A DNA stretch of 51,041 nt from an uncultured Verrucomicrobiota bacterium (GTDB taxonomy: Bacteria; Verrucomicrobiota; Verrucomicrobiia; Limisphaerales; UBA1319), in assembly GCA_903845125.1 (NCBI GenBank), contig CAIMWS010000453.1, positions 1 through 51,041 on the forward strand, written 5' to 3'. This document shows, piece after piece, positions 27,078-35,561 of the stretch (position 1 is the first letter of the stretch; each line of letters begins with the position of its first letter). A program made the translations under genes and the position numbers. The notes under the pieces were generated by a model. It made no database searches and had not been told where the DNA came from. It saw only the letters and a program-made list of their open reading frames with translations.

Positions 27078-27266
27078 CTAACGAGTCCCGGGGTCCGGCG
27101 CAATCTCTTTGTGGATTTTTTTGGCGGGTGGTTCCAGGGCGTTTGGCACGGGGGCCGCTGGGCCATTCCCTGCCTTCGGGAGGAAACGATTGCGCCAGAG
27201 ATTTTTGGGCCAGCCGAATAGCCAGGACTTGGCGCCAAAAGACGCGGCAAAACAGGCCAATCCCAC
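27078..27266 (-). CDS. Possible small protein downstream of gltX
   Basis: A GTG start at 27266 opens a 62-residue frame (MGLACFAASFGAKSWLFGW ... PPAKKIHKEIAPDPGTR) without known domain. It is in the same reading frame as gltX, and no stop intervenes between the gltX TGA and this GTG. Its first 35 residues are aromatic and basic, the rest proline-rich. No ribosome binding site is clear. It may be a real small gene, a remnant or chance. Confidence 0.25.
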   Translation of the reverse strand: MGLACFAASFGAKSWLFGWPKNLWRNRFLPKAGNGPAAPVPNALEPPAKKIHKEIAPDPGTR

Positions 27267-27317
27267 GGCCGGGACACGCCGGAGATCCTTACGCTGAAAA
27301 AGCAGCCCCGCTCGCCA

Positions 27318-28670
27318 TCAAGCGCCGGCCGGGCCAGCCAGCATGCGATCCAGGCTTTTGATCACCCGTGGCTGGCCCAGGATGGCCATCAGGTGGTAAA
27401 GGCTGGGGCCTTTGGCATTGGCGGTGCAGGCCAATCGCGTGGGATGCACCAGTACGCCCACCCCCACCCCCAAACTGGCGGCGGTGGATTTCATAGTGGC
27501 CTCGATCTTTTCCGCGGTGAATTCAGCCAACGCCGCCAGGTCGGCCCGCAGTTGGGCCATCCGGGGAATATTTTCCGGGGTGAATTCGCGCAGCCGGTCA
27601 GCTTCGGCAACCTCCACCTCCGGCTGAAAGTAAAACCCGGCGTAAGCCGGCAGCTCGGAGATCAGCTCCACTTTTTGATGGCAGGTTTCCAGCGCGGCGT
27701 CCACATAAGCCGGCGGCTGCTCCGCCAGCCCCACTCCCGCCCGGGCCAGGGCGGCCGCCCCCATGGCCTTGAACCGGGGCAAATCGATCGTGCGCAAGTA
27801 TTTGCCGTTCATCCAGTTGAGCTTGGTCATGTCAAACCGGGCATTGTGCCGCAAAATCTGCGGTAGATCGAATTTCCGGACCACTTCCTCCAGGGGCAGA
27901 ACCTGGCGGTTATCCTTGGGCGACCACCCCAGCAGCAACAGGTAATTGACCACCGCCTCCGGCAGGTAGCCCTCGTCCACGTAAGTCATCAGGGAGGCGC
28001 CTTGGTCCCGCTTGCTCATTTTGCTGCCATCCGGATTGAGGATCAGCGGAATGTGGGCATACTTGGGTGGCGTGGCGCCAAAGGCACGGAACAACGCCAG
28101 ATGCTTGGCCGTGTTGGCCAGATGGTCCTCACCGCGGATGACATGGGTGATTTGCATCTCGATGTCGTCCACCACGTTCACCAGGTGGAACACTGGCTGG
28201 CCATCGGACCGCACGATTACAAAATCTGGATCCCCGGCTTCGCGGTCGGTCAATTCGCGTTTGACCTCCCCCACCACGAGATCCTTGATCACAATGGGTT
28301 CGCGGGGCATGCGGAACTTCACCGTGCCATCGGCCTCGTAGGCCAGCCCTTTGGCCTTCAGTTCCTCGATCCGCCGCGCATAAATCGCCGACCGCTGGGA
28401 CTGGAAATAGGGGCCAAACCCGCCTTTGCTGGGTCCGGCGGGATCGCCGGAGACCGGTCCTTCGTCCCATTCCAAGCCCAGCCAGCGCAGGCCCTTGAGG
28501 ATGACTTCCACGGCTTCGGCGGTATTGCGGGCCGTGTCGGTATCCTCGATACGCAGCACAAACACGCCGCCGGTATGGCGCGCATAAAGCCAGTTAAAAA
28601 GCGCGGTGCGGGCGCCGCCAATGTGGAGATAGCCGGTTGGGCTGGGCGCAAATCGAACTCTGATGCTCAT
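27318..28670 (-). CDS. gltX: Glutamyl-tRNA synthetase
   Basis: Class I aminoacyl-tRNA synthetase of 450 residues that charges tRNA-Glu in the cytosol; with GatCAB present, mischarged Glu-tRNA(Gln) could also be made. The ATG at 28670 gives MSIRVRFAPSPTGYLHIGG, the family N-terminus, and the open frame beyond it is not family-like. HIGH-type motif at about 16-19 (HIGG) and KMSKS-type motif in GSKMSKRDQGAS. RIEDTDTARNT and YESQR-like FQSQRSAIY segments are conserved. The anticodon-binding C-terminal domain is helical and complete, ending GPAGA. Confidence 0.96.
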   Translation of the reverse strand: MSIRVRFAPSPTGYLHIGGARTALFNWLYARHTGGVFVLRIEDTDTARNTAEAVEVILKGLRWLGLEWDEGPVSGDPAGPSKGGFGPYFQSQRSAIYARRIEELKAKGLAYEADGTVKFRMPREPIVIKDLVVGEVKRELTDREAGDPDFVIVRSDGQPVFHLVNVVDDIEMQITHVIRGEDHLANTAKHLALFRAFGATPPKYAHIPLILNPDGSKMSKRDQGASLMTYVDEGYLPEAVVNYLLLLGWSPKDNRQVLPLEEVVRKFDLPQILRHNARFDMTKLNWMNGKYLRTIDLPRFKAMGAAALARAGVGLAEQPPAYVDAALETCHQKVELISELPAYAGFYFQPEVEVAEADRLREFTPENIPRMAQLRADLAALAEFTAEKIEATMKSTAASLGVGVGVLVHPTRLACTANAKGPSLYHLMAILGQPRVIKSLDRMLAGPAGA

Positions 28671-28817
28671 GGTTTCTTTTCCCATTCTATTCTGACGCGC
28701 AGCATACCCGGGGCGCTTCCCGGTTGGCAAGCGAAGGTTCCGCCCCGGACCCCGGCTGAAGCCATCGCCCAGCGTTGTCGGCACCAGCGTTGCCGGCTAT
28801 TGCCAGCCGACAGGTTA

Positions 28818-28823
28818 TATAAT
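28818..28823 (+). promoter_or_regulatory. -10 box of the DUF6799 gene, near-leaderless
   Basis: A perfect TATAAT ends 11 bases before the ATG at 28835, which would place the transcript start about five bases before the start codon. No ribosome binding site is present, and no good -35 box lies at 17 bases (TTGCCG at 28790-28795 is 22 bases away). The gene may therefore be expressed from a leaderless or almost leaderless mRNA. Confidence 0.45.
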
Positions 28824-28834
28824 ATGCTAAGCCC

Positions 28835-29560
28835 ATGAAAACGCAGCATCCGAAAAATCCGCCGGGAAGCCGCCTGCGGCTCGCGTGGTTCAGCCTGCTT
28901 CTGCTCGGTGGCACGGCCTGCCTGGGCCAGGCCGGGGAGGATGATGCGCTAAATGGGGTGACTAAAAAAGGGGAAAAAGCTTTTCAAATCCGGGGCACCA
29001 ACCTGGTGGCGATCACAAACGAATTCAAAATGCCACCGGAGATCGTCGTGAACACCAACGGCACGTTCAGCCTGGCCAATGGCAAGGAACGCACCTTGCA
29101 GGAGGGCCAGGTGATCCGCATGGACGGCACCCTGTTGAATCCGGATGGGTCGATCCAGCCCATCCAGGACCACCTGGCCATGAAAAACGCCCGGGTGGTG
29201 CTGGTGAAGGACGGCGAGTCCACACCCATCGCGGAACCGCTGCGCCTGACCAATGGCGCCACCATCACCCCCGATGGTACCGTGATCCGCGCTGATGGCT
29301 ACCGCACCCGGTTGGTGGACGGGCAACTTTTCACCATGGATGGCACCCCCCTGCCCACCAAGGACTCGATCACCCTGAAAAACGGCCGGGTAATCGTGCA
29401 GCGCGATGGCAGCCTGATCCCTCTCCAACCGCTGCACATCATGGGCATGTCGGAAGGATCCCGCGTTTTTGGCACGGGCAAAGTCGTCAAGCGCGATGGC
29501 ACGGTGATCCTTTTGAAGGAGGGTGAAACCGTCATCATCGATGGCATCGTAACCAGGTAG
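28835..29560 (+). CDS. Exported DUF6799-domain protein
   Basis: Protein of 241 residues with an N-terminal signal peptide (hydrophobic AWFSLLLLGGTACLGQA, cut near residue 33; Cys29 is not in a good lipobox). The remainder holds repeated DUF6799-like units in which short beta-strand motifs recur: LQEGQVIRMDGTLLNPDGS, VDGQLFTMDGTPLPTKDSI, NGRVIVQRDGSLIPLQ and KEGETVIIDGIVTR. The D-G-T/S turns suggest a beta-solenoid-like exported protein. The function is unknown; DUF6799 proteins are typical of Verrucomicrobiota and Bacteroidota. Divergent from gltX, with a TATAAT box 11 bases upstream of the ATG. Confidence 0.75.
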   Translation: MKTQHPKNPPGSRLRLAWFSLLLLGGTACLGQAGEDDALNGVTKKGEKAFQIRGTNLVAITNEFKMPPEIVVNTNGTFSLANGKERTLQEGQVIRMDGTLLNPDGSIQPIQDHLAMKNARVVLVKDGESTPIAEPLRLTNGATITPDGTVIRADGYRTRLVDGQLFTMDGTPLPTKDSITLKNGRVIVQRDGSLIPLQPLHIMGMSEGSRVFGTGKVVKRDGTVILLKEGETVIIDGIVTR

Positions 29561-30143
29561 TCTGCCAACCAGCCTGTCCAGGCATTTGGCGCAGTCGTGC
29601 TGTCGGGGTCTTTTGGCGCAAAGTCTTTTTCTTCCGTCATATATAGCCATTTGCAAGGGACGATCCCTGGGTGAACGACCGCCCAAGGGCGCTTATCCAC
29701 GGCGATCTGTAGCAAGCGGGCAAAGCCGCCTGCTGCCAAAAAAGCCTTCTGGAGAGGATTACTTCCAGACCGCACCTGAATCCTGATTTTGAGCGGGATT
29801 TTTCTTCCCTTGTTTTTCCCAATCACCAGCCCCGGACCACTCCCATGGCGGGAAATTTTTGCTGGAGATTGCACGATCCATCAGTTTATTGTGTTATTTT
29901 AAGAAGTAACAATTCCGATAGCGGAATACGGGCGAGACGGCCTCGCATGGGTGTTGTTAGGTGCTGGAGGCGGACTTCGGGGGGGATGAGTTTTAAAGCG
30001 CGTGCCTTGGCAACGCGGGAACAGGCGCCATCAGTCCTACGCAGTAAATACGCAGTTTTGAAACATGCCAACGGGCCGCGATTTGATTAGATGTGACCCC
30101 TAAGTCAGAAACGGTAAAAAAACAGCCGGGATCGGAGGAGGTA
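29561..30143. other. Intergenic region upstream of the kinase cluster
   Basis: About 580 bases with no clear gene. It contains a short hairpin TTCCGATAGCGGAA (29913-29926) and the TACGCAG tandem listed separately. It is probably the promoter region of the small-ORF/kinase unit. Confidence 0.35.
30038..30055. promoter_or_regulatory. Direct repeat TACGCAG with 11-bp period
   Basis: Two identical TACGCAG copies (30038-30044 and 30049-30055) are spaced one helical turn apart, about 100 bases before the start of the small ORF that overlaps the kinase gene. In-phase repeats often bind a dimeric regulator, but no matching factor is known to me. Confidence 0.25.
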
Positions 30144-30311
30144 ATGCGATACAATGGAAGCAAACAGGGGAAATGGCAGTGGCACCAGAGGATGGGAGGA
30201 AGCCTACCGCCAGCGGCCGCCTTTCCTGACGGGCCGGATGGGAGCTTGAAGGGGATGACGGCCACCGGCCGCCGCCGGCGAATTTTTTTATCCCCAACCT
30301 GGGATTCATGA
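30144..30311 (+). CDS. Possible small protein translationally coupled to the kinase
   Basis: A 55-residue frame starts at the ATG at 30144, preceded by the strongest ribosome binding site of the window, GGAGGAGGTA, directly before it. Its stop TGA overlaps the ATG of the kinase gene (ATGA at 30308-30311), so translation would be coupled. The sequence (MRYNGSKQGKWQWHQRMGGS ... RRRRIFLSPTWDS) is basic and aromatic without known domain, signal or membrane segment. It may be a true small protein or a leader peptide that sets kinase expression. I do not recognise a family. Confidence 0.4.
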   Translation: MRYNGSKQGKWQWHQRMGGSLPPAAAFPDGPDGSLKGMTATGRRRRIFLSPTWDS

Positions 30312-33208
30312 ATCATAAAGCTCCCCGCCAGATGGTCTTGGTGCTCGCGGGCACCATCATGGCGATTGAAATACTGGCCATGAGCATACTGCCGCGGCTG
30401 CAATTGAAGTCCAACTGGCTGAATGCGGTGGTGGATGCCGTGGTGGTTACCGCTTTAATCGCTCCCCTGCTCTATCACTGGGTGCTTAAACCCCTGGCAC
30501 GCCAGTTGGACGAACGTCAGCGATTGGCAGACACCCTGCGGGAGAAGGAAGCCCGCTATCGCACCTTGGTTCAGGCTATTCCCCATGGGGTATTGGAAAT
30601 GGATGTCGATGGCACCATTACTTTTGCCAATACCGCTTTTGAGACGATGTCGAAAGTAAAGCCCGGCGCCATGATCGGCCGCAAGCTGTGGGAATTGCCA
30701 GCGGCTCCCGAAGGTCAGTCTGCCACTAAAACCTGGCACGATGGGGTGGCATCCGACCGCCAGCGCCACACGCCTTTGAATATCAAAATGCGGAATGAAG
30801 GCAGCCAGGAAATCGATCTGGTTTTGGATTACGATTACCGCTACAATGCACAAGGTGAGCCCGCCGGCTCGGTGGCGATCATCACCGATGTCACCCAAGA
30901 CAAAGCGGCCCGCGAGAATTTACGCCTCAGCGAGGCCAAATTTGCCACCGTTTTTAATAATGCCCCCGTAATGATGACCCTTTCCAACCTGGCGGACGGC
31001 ACCTACCTCAATGTGAATAACGCCTTTTTGAAGGTTTTAGGGGTCACCCGCGAGGAGATTGTGGGCGCGGCCTCTGCCGAGTTGGACCGGATTTCCTCCG
31101 ACCTGCAGATGCAAGCCGACCTCATCCGCGAACGCGGGCGGGTGGAAGGTATGGAATTGACGCTGCACGCCCGGGATGGCCGGGTTGTGGAATGCATTTA
31201 CAGCGGCGAGTTGGTGACCATCAACGGCCAGATCTGCCTGCTTTCCATCGGTTTGGATGTCACGGAGCGCAAGCACGGCGAGGTGTTTTTACGCGAATCT
31301 GAAAGGCGCTTTCGTTCGCTTTTCGAGGGATCCTGGGATGCCATGGTCACCCTGGCACCACCCACCTGGATTTTTTTATCCGGCAATCCGGCGGCGGTTC
31401 GCTTATTCAGGTCCGGCGATATGGAGCGCCTGATCACCTTGAGGCCTTGGGATGTATCTCCTGCCCACCAAACCGATGGCGAGCTATCCTCCGCGAAGGC
31501 AAAGGAAATGATCGGCATCGCCATGGAAAAGGGCTCCCATTACTTTGAGTGGCTGCACCAGCGTCTCGATGGCGAGGAATTTACCGCCTCCGTACTCCTG
31601 ACCCGTATTGAAATGGGTGGCCAGTCCTTTTTATTGGGGACCGTGCGGGATGTCCACCTCCAAAAGAAAGCCGAGGAAGCCTTGCGCACCTCCGAAGAAA
31701 GATTGCGCCTGGCCTTGGAGGCGGCCCAACTGGGTTCTTGGGAACGGGATTTGAAAACCAACCGGCTGTTCATCTCCTCCAACTTGGAACGGATGATTGG
31801 TTTTGAGCCGGATACCTTCCCCGGCACCGAAGAGGCCTTGTTGCAGGTGCTGGACCCGGATTGCCACACCGCCAATGCCGCCGCGCAAAAACGCGCCCGG
31901 GAGGGCGATGGCGTTTACCAGGCGGAATTGCATTGCCGGCTGCGCGATGGCCAGGAGCGTTGGTTCTGGGTGCTGGGCCGGCTGGTTCGCAACTCACAGG
32001 GGCTGCCGGATCGCATCCTGGGGGTGGCCATGGACCTTACGGAACGCAAGCAGTTGGAAATCCGGCTGCGCCAATCCCAAAAAATGGAGGCGGTCGGCCA
32101 ACTCGCCGGAGGCGTGGCCCATAATTTCAACAACCTCCTCGCGGCCATTTCGCTGAACCTCGGGCTATTGCAGCACAATCCCGCCATGGATGCGGAAACC
32201 CAGGACGCACTGCATGATCTGGAGGCCACCGTGGCACGCGCCTTCGGTCTGACCCGACAATTGCTCCTGTTCAGCCGCCGCTCAATTTTGGAGGTAAAGC
32301 CGGTCAACCTGAACGAGGTGGTGGATAATTTATTGAAATTTCTAGGCCGGCTGATCGGCGAACATATTCGCCTGCGATTCCGCCAAGCCTCAAGCTTGCC
32401 TGCCATCGATGCCGATGCCGGAATGCTGGAACAGATCCTGATGAACCTCGCTGTGAATGCTCGCGATGCCATGCCCAATGGCGGCCAGTTGACGATCAGC
32501 ACCGAGGTGGTGGAGATGGCCCGTGAAGCAAGCGAACATTCTCCCGAAGCCCGCATGGGCAGTTTCCTCTGCTTGACGGTCTCCGATAACGGCTGCGGAA
32601 TGGATGAAGCCACTCAAAAGCGGATTTTTGAACCGTTTTTCACCACCAAGGAGCCTGGCAAAGGGACCGGTTTAGGCTTATCCACCGTCTATGGCATTGT
32701 GGCCCAACACCGCGGTTGGCTGGAGGTGCAAAGCCAGGTGGCTCAAGGTACTACTTTCCGTATTTTTTTCCCGGTTTCCAAAGCCATCCCAGCGGCCCCC
32801 TCCCCAGGGCAAAACCCGGTGAGTTTGGGTTGCGGGCATGAAACCATCCTTCTCGTGGAGGACGATGAGGATCTCCGGAACATGGTAGCCATGGGGCTCC
32901 GCAAGTTTGGTTACCAAGTGCTGGAGGCTGCCAACGGCAAACGTGCCATGGCCTTGTGGCGGAGTGTCACCAACCCGATCCATCTCCTCTTTGTGGACAT
33001 GGTTATGCCCGGCGGCATCACCGGCCTCCAACTGGCCAGGCAATTCAAAGCGGAGCGGCCGCAATTGAAAATCATCATCTCCAGTGGTTACAGTACCGAG
33101 GCTTCCACTTTGAGCAAACTGGCGGATGACAGCCTGCTTTTCCTACCCAAACCATTCCAGATAAGCACTTTGTGCAATGCTGTCCGGAGCCAGTTGGATC
33201 ACCCCTGA
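30308..33208 (+). CDS. Membrane-bound four-PAS hybrid histidine kinase
   Basis: Sensor of 966 residues. Two membrane helices (about 9-28 and 39-63) are followed by four consecutive PAS domains at about 82-205, 208-326, 327-452 and 455-577, each ending in a conserved D-V/M-T-x-R/D-K motif. HisKA follows with His605 in GGVAHNFNNLL; HATPase with G1 DNGCGM, FEPFFTTKEPGKGTGLGLS and YGIV; then a C-terminal receiver at about 835-960 with VEDDED, Asp897 in VDMVMPG and Lys in LPKPF. All catalytic residues are present, so it is a working hybrid kinase by sequence. The signal is unknown. It has a strong ribosome site only through the small upstream frame; its own start overlaps that frame. A NarL-type regulator gene follows 416 bases downstream. 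Confidence 0.92.
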   Translation: MNHKAPRQMVLVLAGTIMAIEILAMSILPRLQLKSNWLNAVVDAVVVTALIAPLLYHWVLKPLARQLDERQRLADTLREKEARYRTLVQAIPHGVLEMDVDGTITFANTAFETMSKVKPGAMIGRKLWELPAAPEGQSATKTWHDGVASDRQRHTPLNIKMRNEGSQEIDLVLDYDYRYNAQGEPAGSVAIITDVTQDKAARENLRLSEAKFATVFNNAPVMMTLSNLADGTYLNVNNAFLKVLGVTREEIVGAASAELDRISSDLQMQADLIRERGRVEGMELTLHARDGRVVECIYSGELVTINGQICLLSIGLDVTERKHGEVFLRESERRFRSLFEGSWDAMVTLAPPTWIFLSGNPAAVRLFRSGDMERLITLRPWDVSPAHQTDGELSSAKAKEMIGIAMEKGSHYFEWLHQRLDGEEFTASVLLTRIEMGGQSFLLGTVRDVHLQKKAEEALRTSEERLRLALEAAQLGSWERDLKTNRLFISSNLERMIGFEPDTFPGTEEALLQVLDPDCHTANAAAQKRAREGDGVYQAELHCRLRDGQERWFWVLGRLVRNSQGLPDRILGVAMDLTERKQLEIRLRQSQKMEAVGQLAGGVAHNFNNLLAAISLNLGLLQHNPAMDAETQDALHDLEATVARAFGLTRQLLLFSRRSILEVKPVNLNEVVDNLLKFLGRLIGEHIRLRFRQASSLPAIDADAGMLEQILMNLAVNARDAMPNGGQLTISTEVVEMAREASEHSPEARMGSFLCLTVSDNGCGMDEATQKRIFEPFFTTKEPGKGTGLGLSTVYGIVAQHRGWLEVQSQVAQGTTFRIFFPVSKAIPAAPSPGQNPVSLGCGHETILLVEDDEDLRNMVAMGLRKFGYQVLEAANGKRAMALWRSVTNPIHLLFVDMVMPGGITGLQLARQFKAERPQLKIIISSGYSTEASTLSKLADDSLLFLPKPFQISTLCNAVRSQLDHP

Positions 33209-33624
33209 AAGGTTGCTGCCGCGCCCGCGGCAGGCTGTGCAACGACAATTATTCTTCGGTGGCAAAAACTACGAGTCAAGGCGCACAAAACACCCAGCCA
33301 TACAGTCACAAATTAATCCCGGAATTGTCAAACCCCGGCAAAACCGGGGGGGACCAATTTAATTAAATTCCTTGTGGACCTCCGCGGCTCCTTTTAAAGT
33401 AGCCGTGGAATGAAACGATCCATCCGAACTTCAAAACCCGAAGTGCAGGGAAAGCCCGCCGATTCTGAACCAAGCCGTCGTGAATTCGTGAATATCCGCC
33501 AATGAAGTTTAATTGAATTACACCGGATAATGAAGGTAAAAACCCGGAATAAACCAATTGATGAATCGGGGAAATACCCCTGGATCAATTCCCAAGTTTA
33601 AGAACCTGCCAAATACCCGCAACC
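33209..33624. other. Intergenic region between kinase and response regulator
   Basis: Directly after the kinase stop, CTGCCGC (33216-33222) and GCGGCAG (33227-33233) form a hairpin with outer GTTG/CAAC pairs but no T-run. A 31-residue frame at 33410-33505 (basic, no family) is not called. The rest is AT-rich towards the regulator gene; no gene is supported. Confidence 0.35.
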
Positions 33625-34350
33625 ATGCCGAAGATTATGAATAACCTGCTTGAAATTCCCCGTTTCAATAACCATTTGGCAAACCGGACAGCACCCGATG
33701 GAGTCAAGGTCCTCCTGGTGGATAGCCACGCGATGTTGCGCGAAGGCTTGCGCAAATTGCTGCAGGAAATAGATGGTGTTTCCATTGTCGCCGAAACTTC
33801 GGATGGTGGGGATGCCTTAAAAGCAGCCGAATCGCTTCGCCCGGATATCGTTATCGTGGATATTCCCATGCCTGATCGCCAAGGGTTGGACATTACCGCC
33901 AGCCTGTTACCGTCCTTGCCGAATGGTAAAGTCATCGTTCTTTCCTCTGATTCCAGTTTGGAGTCGGTGCAGAAAGCGCTCGCGGCAGGCGCAGCCGCTT
34001 ATCTGATCAAAGAGAATCCCCCGGTCGAATTGAGCCGGGCTATCAAGGCTGTTTTGGATCAGCGCATTTATCTTTGCCCCGAGGTGGCCTCCTTTGTGGT
34101 GTGTGATTATCTGCGCATGCTAACCTTGCCTGCCACCCGGCACAACAATCGCAAGACCATCAATCATCGGGAACAGCAACTCCTGAAATTGGTGGCGGAA
34201 GGCAAACGCTCGAAAGAGATCGGCATTCGCATGCAGCTGAAGCCCAGCTCCGTGCAAGTAGCCCGCTCCCGGCTGATGAAAAAATTGGGGTGTGCCAATG
34301 GCACCGAATTGACGTTGTTTGCCCTGCGGATGGGGATTGCCAATCCATAA
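33625..34350 (+). CDS. NarL/FixJ-type response regulator
   Basis: Two-domain regulator of 241 residues. The receiver (about 26-145) has Asp79 as likely phosphoacceptor in IVIVDIPMPDRQG and Lys129; its acidic pocket shows only one aspartate (VDSH at 32-35). The LuxR-type HTH at 178-237 (NHREQQLLKLVAEGKRSKEIG ... VARSRLMKKLG) is complete. The first 25 residues are extra. It probably acts with the preceding hybrid kinase, which lacks a dedicated output domain, but the pairing is inferred from proximity only. The target genes are unknown. It is followed by 730 bases before tRNA-Thr. Confidence 0.9.
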   Translation: MPKIMNNLLEIPRFNNHLANRTAPDGVKVLLVDSHAMLREGLRKLLQEIDGVSIVAETSDGGDALKAAESLRPDIVIVDIPMPDRQGLDITASLLPSLPNGKVIVLSSDSSLESVQKALAAGAAAYLIKENPPVELSRAIKAVLDQRIYLCPEVASFVVCDYLRMLTLPATRHNNRKTINHREQQLLKLVAEGKRSKEIGIRMQLKPSSVQVARSRLMKKLGCANGTELTLFALRMGIANP

Positions 34351-35081
34351 TGTTGCGCGGCCATATGGCCCCCTTCCGCCTTGCCAAAGGCCCTACACAC
34401 CCGCCTTTTGCGTGATTTGATTACCAACCCTGTTCGTTCAAGTTGAGGGATAAACCGGAAGCGATATTTCGCCGGCCATCCTGGAAGTCCCCTGCCAAGC
34501 CTTCGACGAAGAGGAAAATTAACGCACCGACCTGGCTTCCAGTCTGCGATAAAAGCTCTAAATCGAGTATTTCCATTCCCCAAGGGTGCGGTCTCGAGGA
34601 TCCTCGGCTGTAGTGTCTGCAATATACCGGTCTGCCATCTCCTGGAAAAAAGTGGGCCTACCGCCAAGCCAGGAAGTTCCTCTCGCAACACCCCACAGCA
34701 CCGGCAAGGTTCGCGTTAAAAGGAGCCAGAATGGCCTGGACTTACGCGGCCTCAACCCGCAAGGAATCGGGTGTGAAGGCGCCCGTCCCTTGATACTGGC
34801 GGGAAATCCCGGTTTGTTCAGCGATGGTTTTGGCTTGGGCCTTGTTTTAAACTCCGGTGATCGCACGTGCTGCCGTGAATTTTTCCTAAATCGACAACAA
34901 TGCTAGCTTGACCGCTGCTGTGGGGCCGTTTAAAGATATTGGCGCATTGGGGGCGTGTGGGCAGTTTTGGCGGACCGGACTGATTGTTCGCCATGCTCCT
35001 AAACCAGTCCAATGGGGTCGTGCAGACCTGTCTGGTGAGCGTGAAAGAGTTGGCGTAAGCCATTCAGCACCAATCTTTAGG
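34351..35081. other. Long intergenic region before tRNA-Thr
   Basis: About 730 bases without a convincing gene or RNA. A TTGACC sequence lies about 175 bases before the tRNA, with only weak -10 candidates, so the tRNA promoter is not assigned. The flanking short frames look like noise. Confidence 0.4.
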
Positions 35082-35156
35082 GCCAGTGTAGCTCAGCGGT
35101 AGAGCAACGGTTTCGTAAACCGTCGGTCGCCGGTTCAATCCCGGCCACTGGCTCCA
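35082..35156 (+). tRNA. tRNA-Thr (anticodon CGT)
   Basis: A full cloverleaf is visible. Acceptor stem GCCAGTG pairs with CACTGGC, the D-arm is GCTCAGCGGTAGAGC, the anticodon stem ACGGT/ACCGT holds the loop TTCGTAA with anticodon CGT at 35114-35116, and the T-arm is CGCCGGTTCAATCCCGGC. Discriminator T and an encoded CCA end it at 35156. The anticodon reads ACG codons. tRNA genes like this are frequent phage and island integration sites; see the remnant downstream. Confidence 0.97.
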
Positions 35157-35561
35157 TTTAAACCCCTCATCCACAGCATTTTATACATTTGATAAATTAT
35201 TTCTCGTTTTCTTGTTATTTTCTTATGACGTTTATATGACGTTACCGACACCCGTTTCACGACGGATAACCTGAATCAACGGGCGGGGGGCCCCACCAGT
35301 CCGAACACCAACGACCACCACGGGAACCTGACTGGGCAGTTCAACCATGATGCCTTCGGTTACCGGTTCGACGACACGGCCCCACTGACCAGCAGGATCT
35401 TTTCGGCCATCTCCAAGTCGGATTTCAAGCATGACGGCCGGGGGCGGTTGTGCCAGCGGCAGGAACGATCTCCCCGGCCAACAACCTGGCCAGCGGCTCC
35501 AGTTTGGGATCGGTGACCACGATCCGTGAGCGCGGTGGGAGCCGGAGGCTGCCCCTCGTAA
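35157..35561. other. AT-rich region after tRNA with pseudogene remnant
   Basis: The first 75 bases after the tRNA are AT-rich and contain a tandem TATGACGTT (35224-35232 and 35235-35243). The rest holds the degraded RHS-like frame. No integrase gene or copy of the tRNA 3' end was found, so an attachment site cannot be confirmed. Confidence 0.35.
35235..35460 (+). pseudogene. Remnant of an RHS/YD-repeat gene
   Basis: Without any start codon, the plus-strand frame from 35235 reads YDVTDTRFTTDNLNQRAG, later HHGNLTGQFNHDAFGYRFDD and FKHDGRGRL, which matches the rhythm of YD repeats in RHS-type proteins (Y-D-x-x-x-x-L-N-Q, D-G-N-L-T, F-x-Y-D-x-x-G-R-L). A stop follows at 35514. It is truncated on both sides and placed right after tRNA-Thr, so it is probably a relic of a large toxin-like or surface gene. 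An antisense frame here has no family sense. Confidence 0.4.

Larger units (their letters stand above)
26893..27317. other. Intergenic region between gltX and rpsB
   Basis: About 425 bases holding the rpsB leader hairpins and, on the minus strand, a short open frame that continues in the gltX frame after its stop (see 27078-27266). No other gene or promoter with good spacing was found. Confidence 0.4.

Noticed and set aside
35157..35561. Integrated genomic island at tRNA-Thr
   Set aside because: No integrase and no second copy of the tRNA 3' end is in the window; only the RHS-like relic is kept as an observation.
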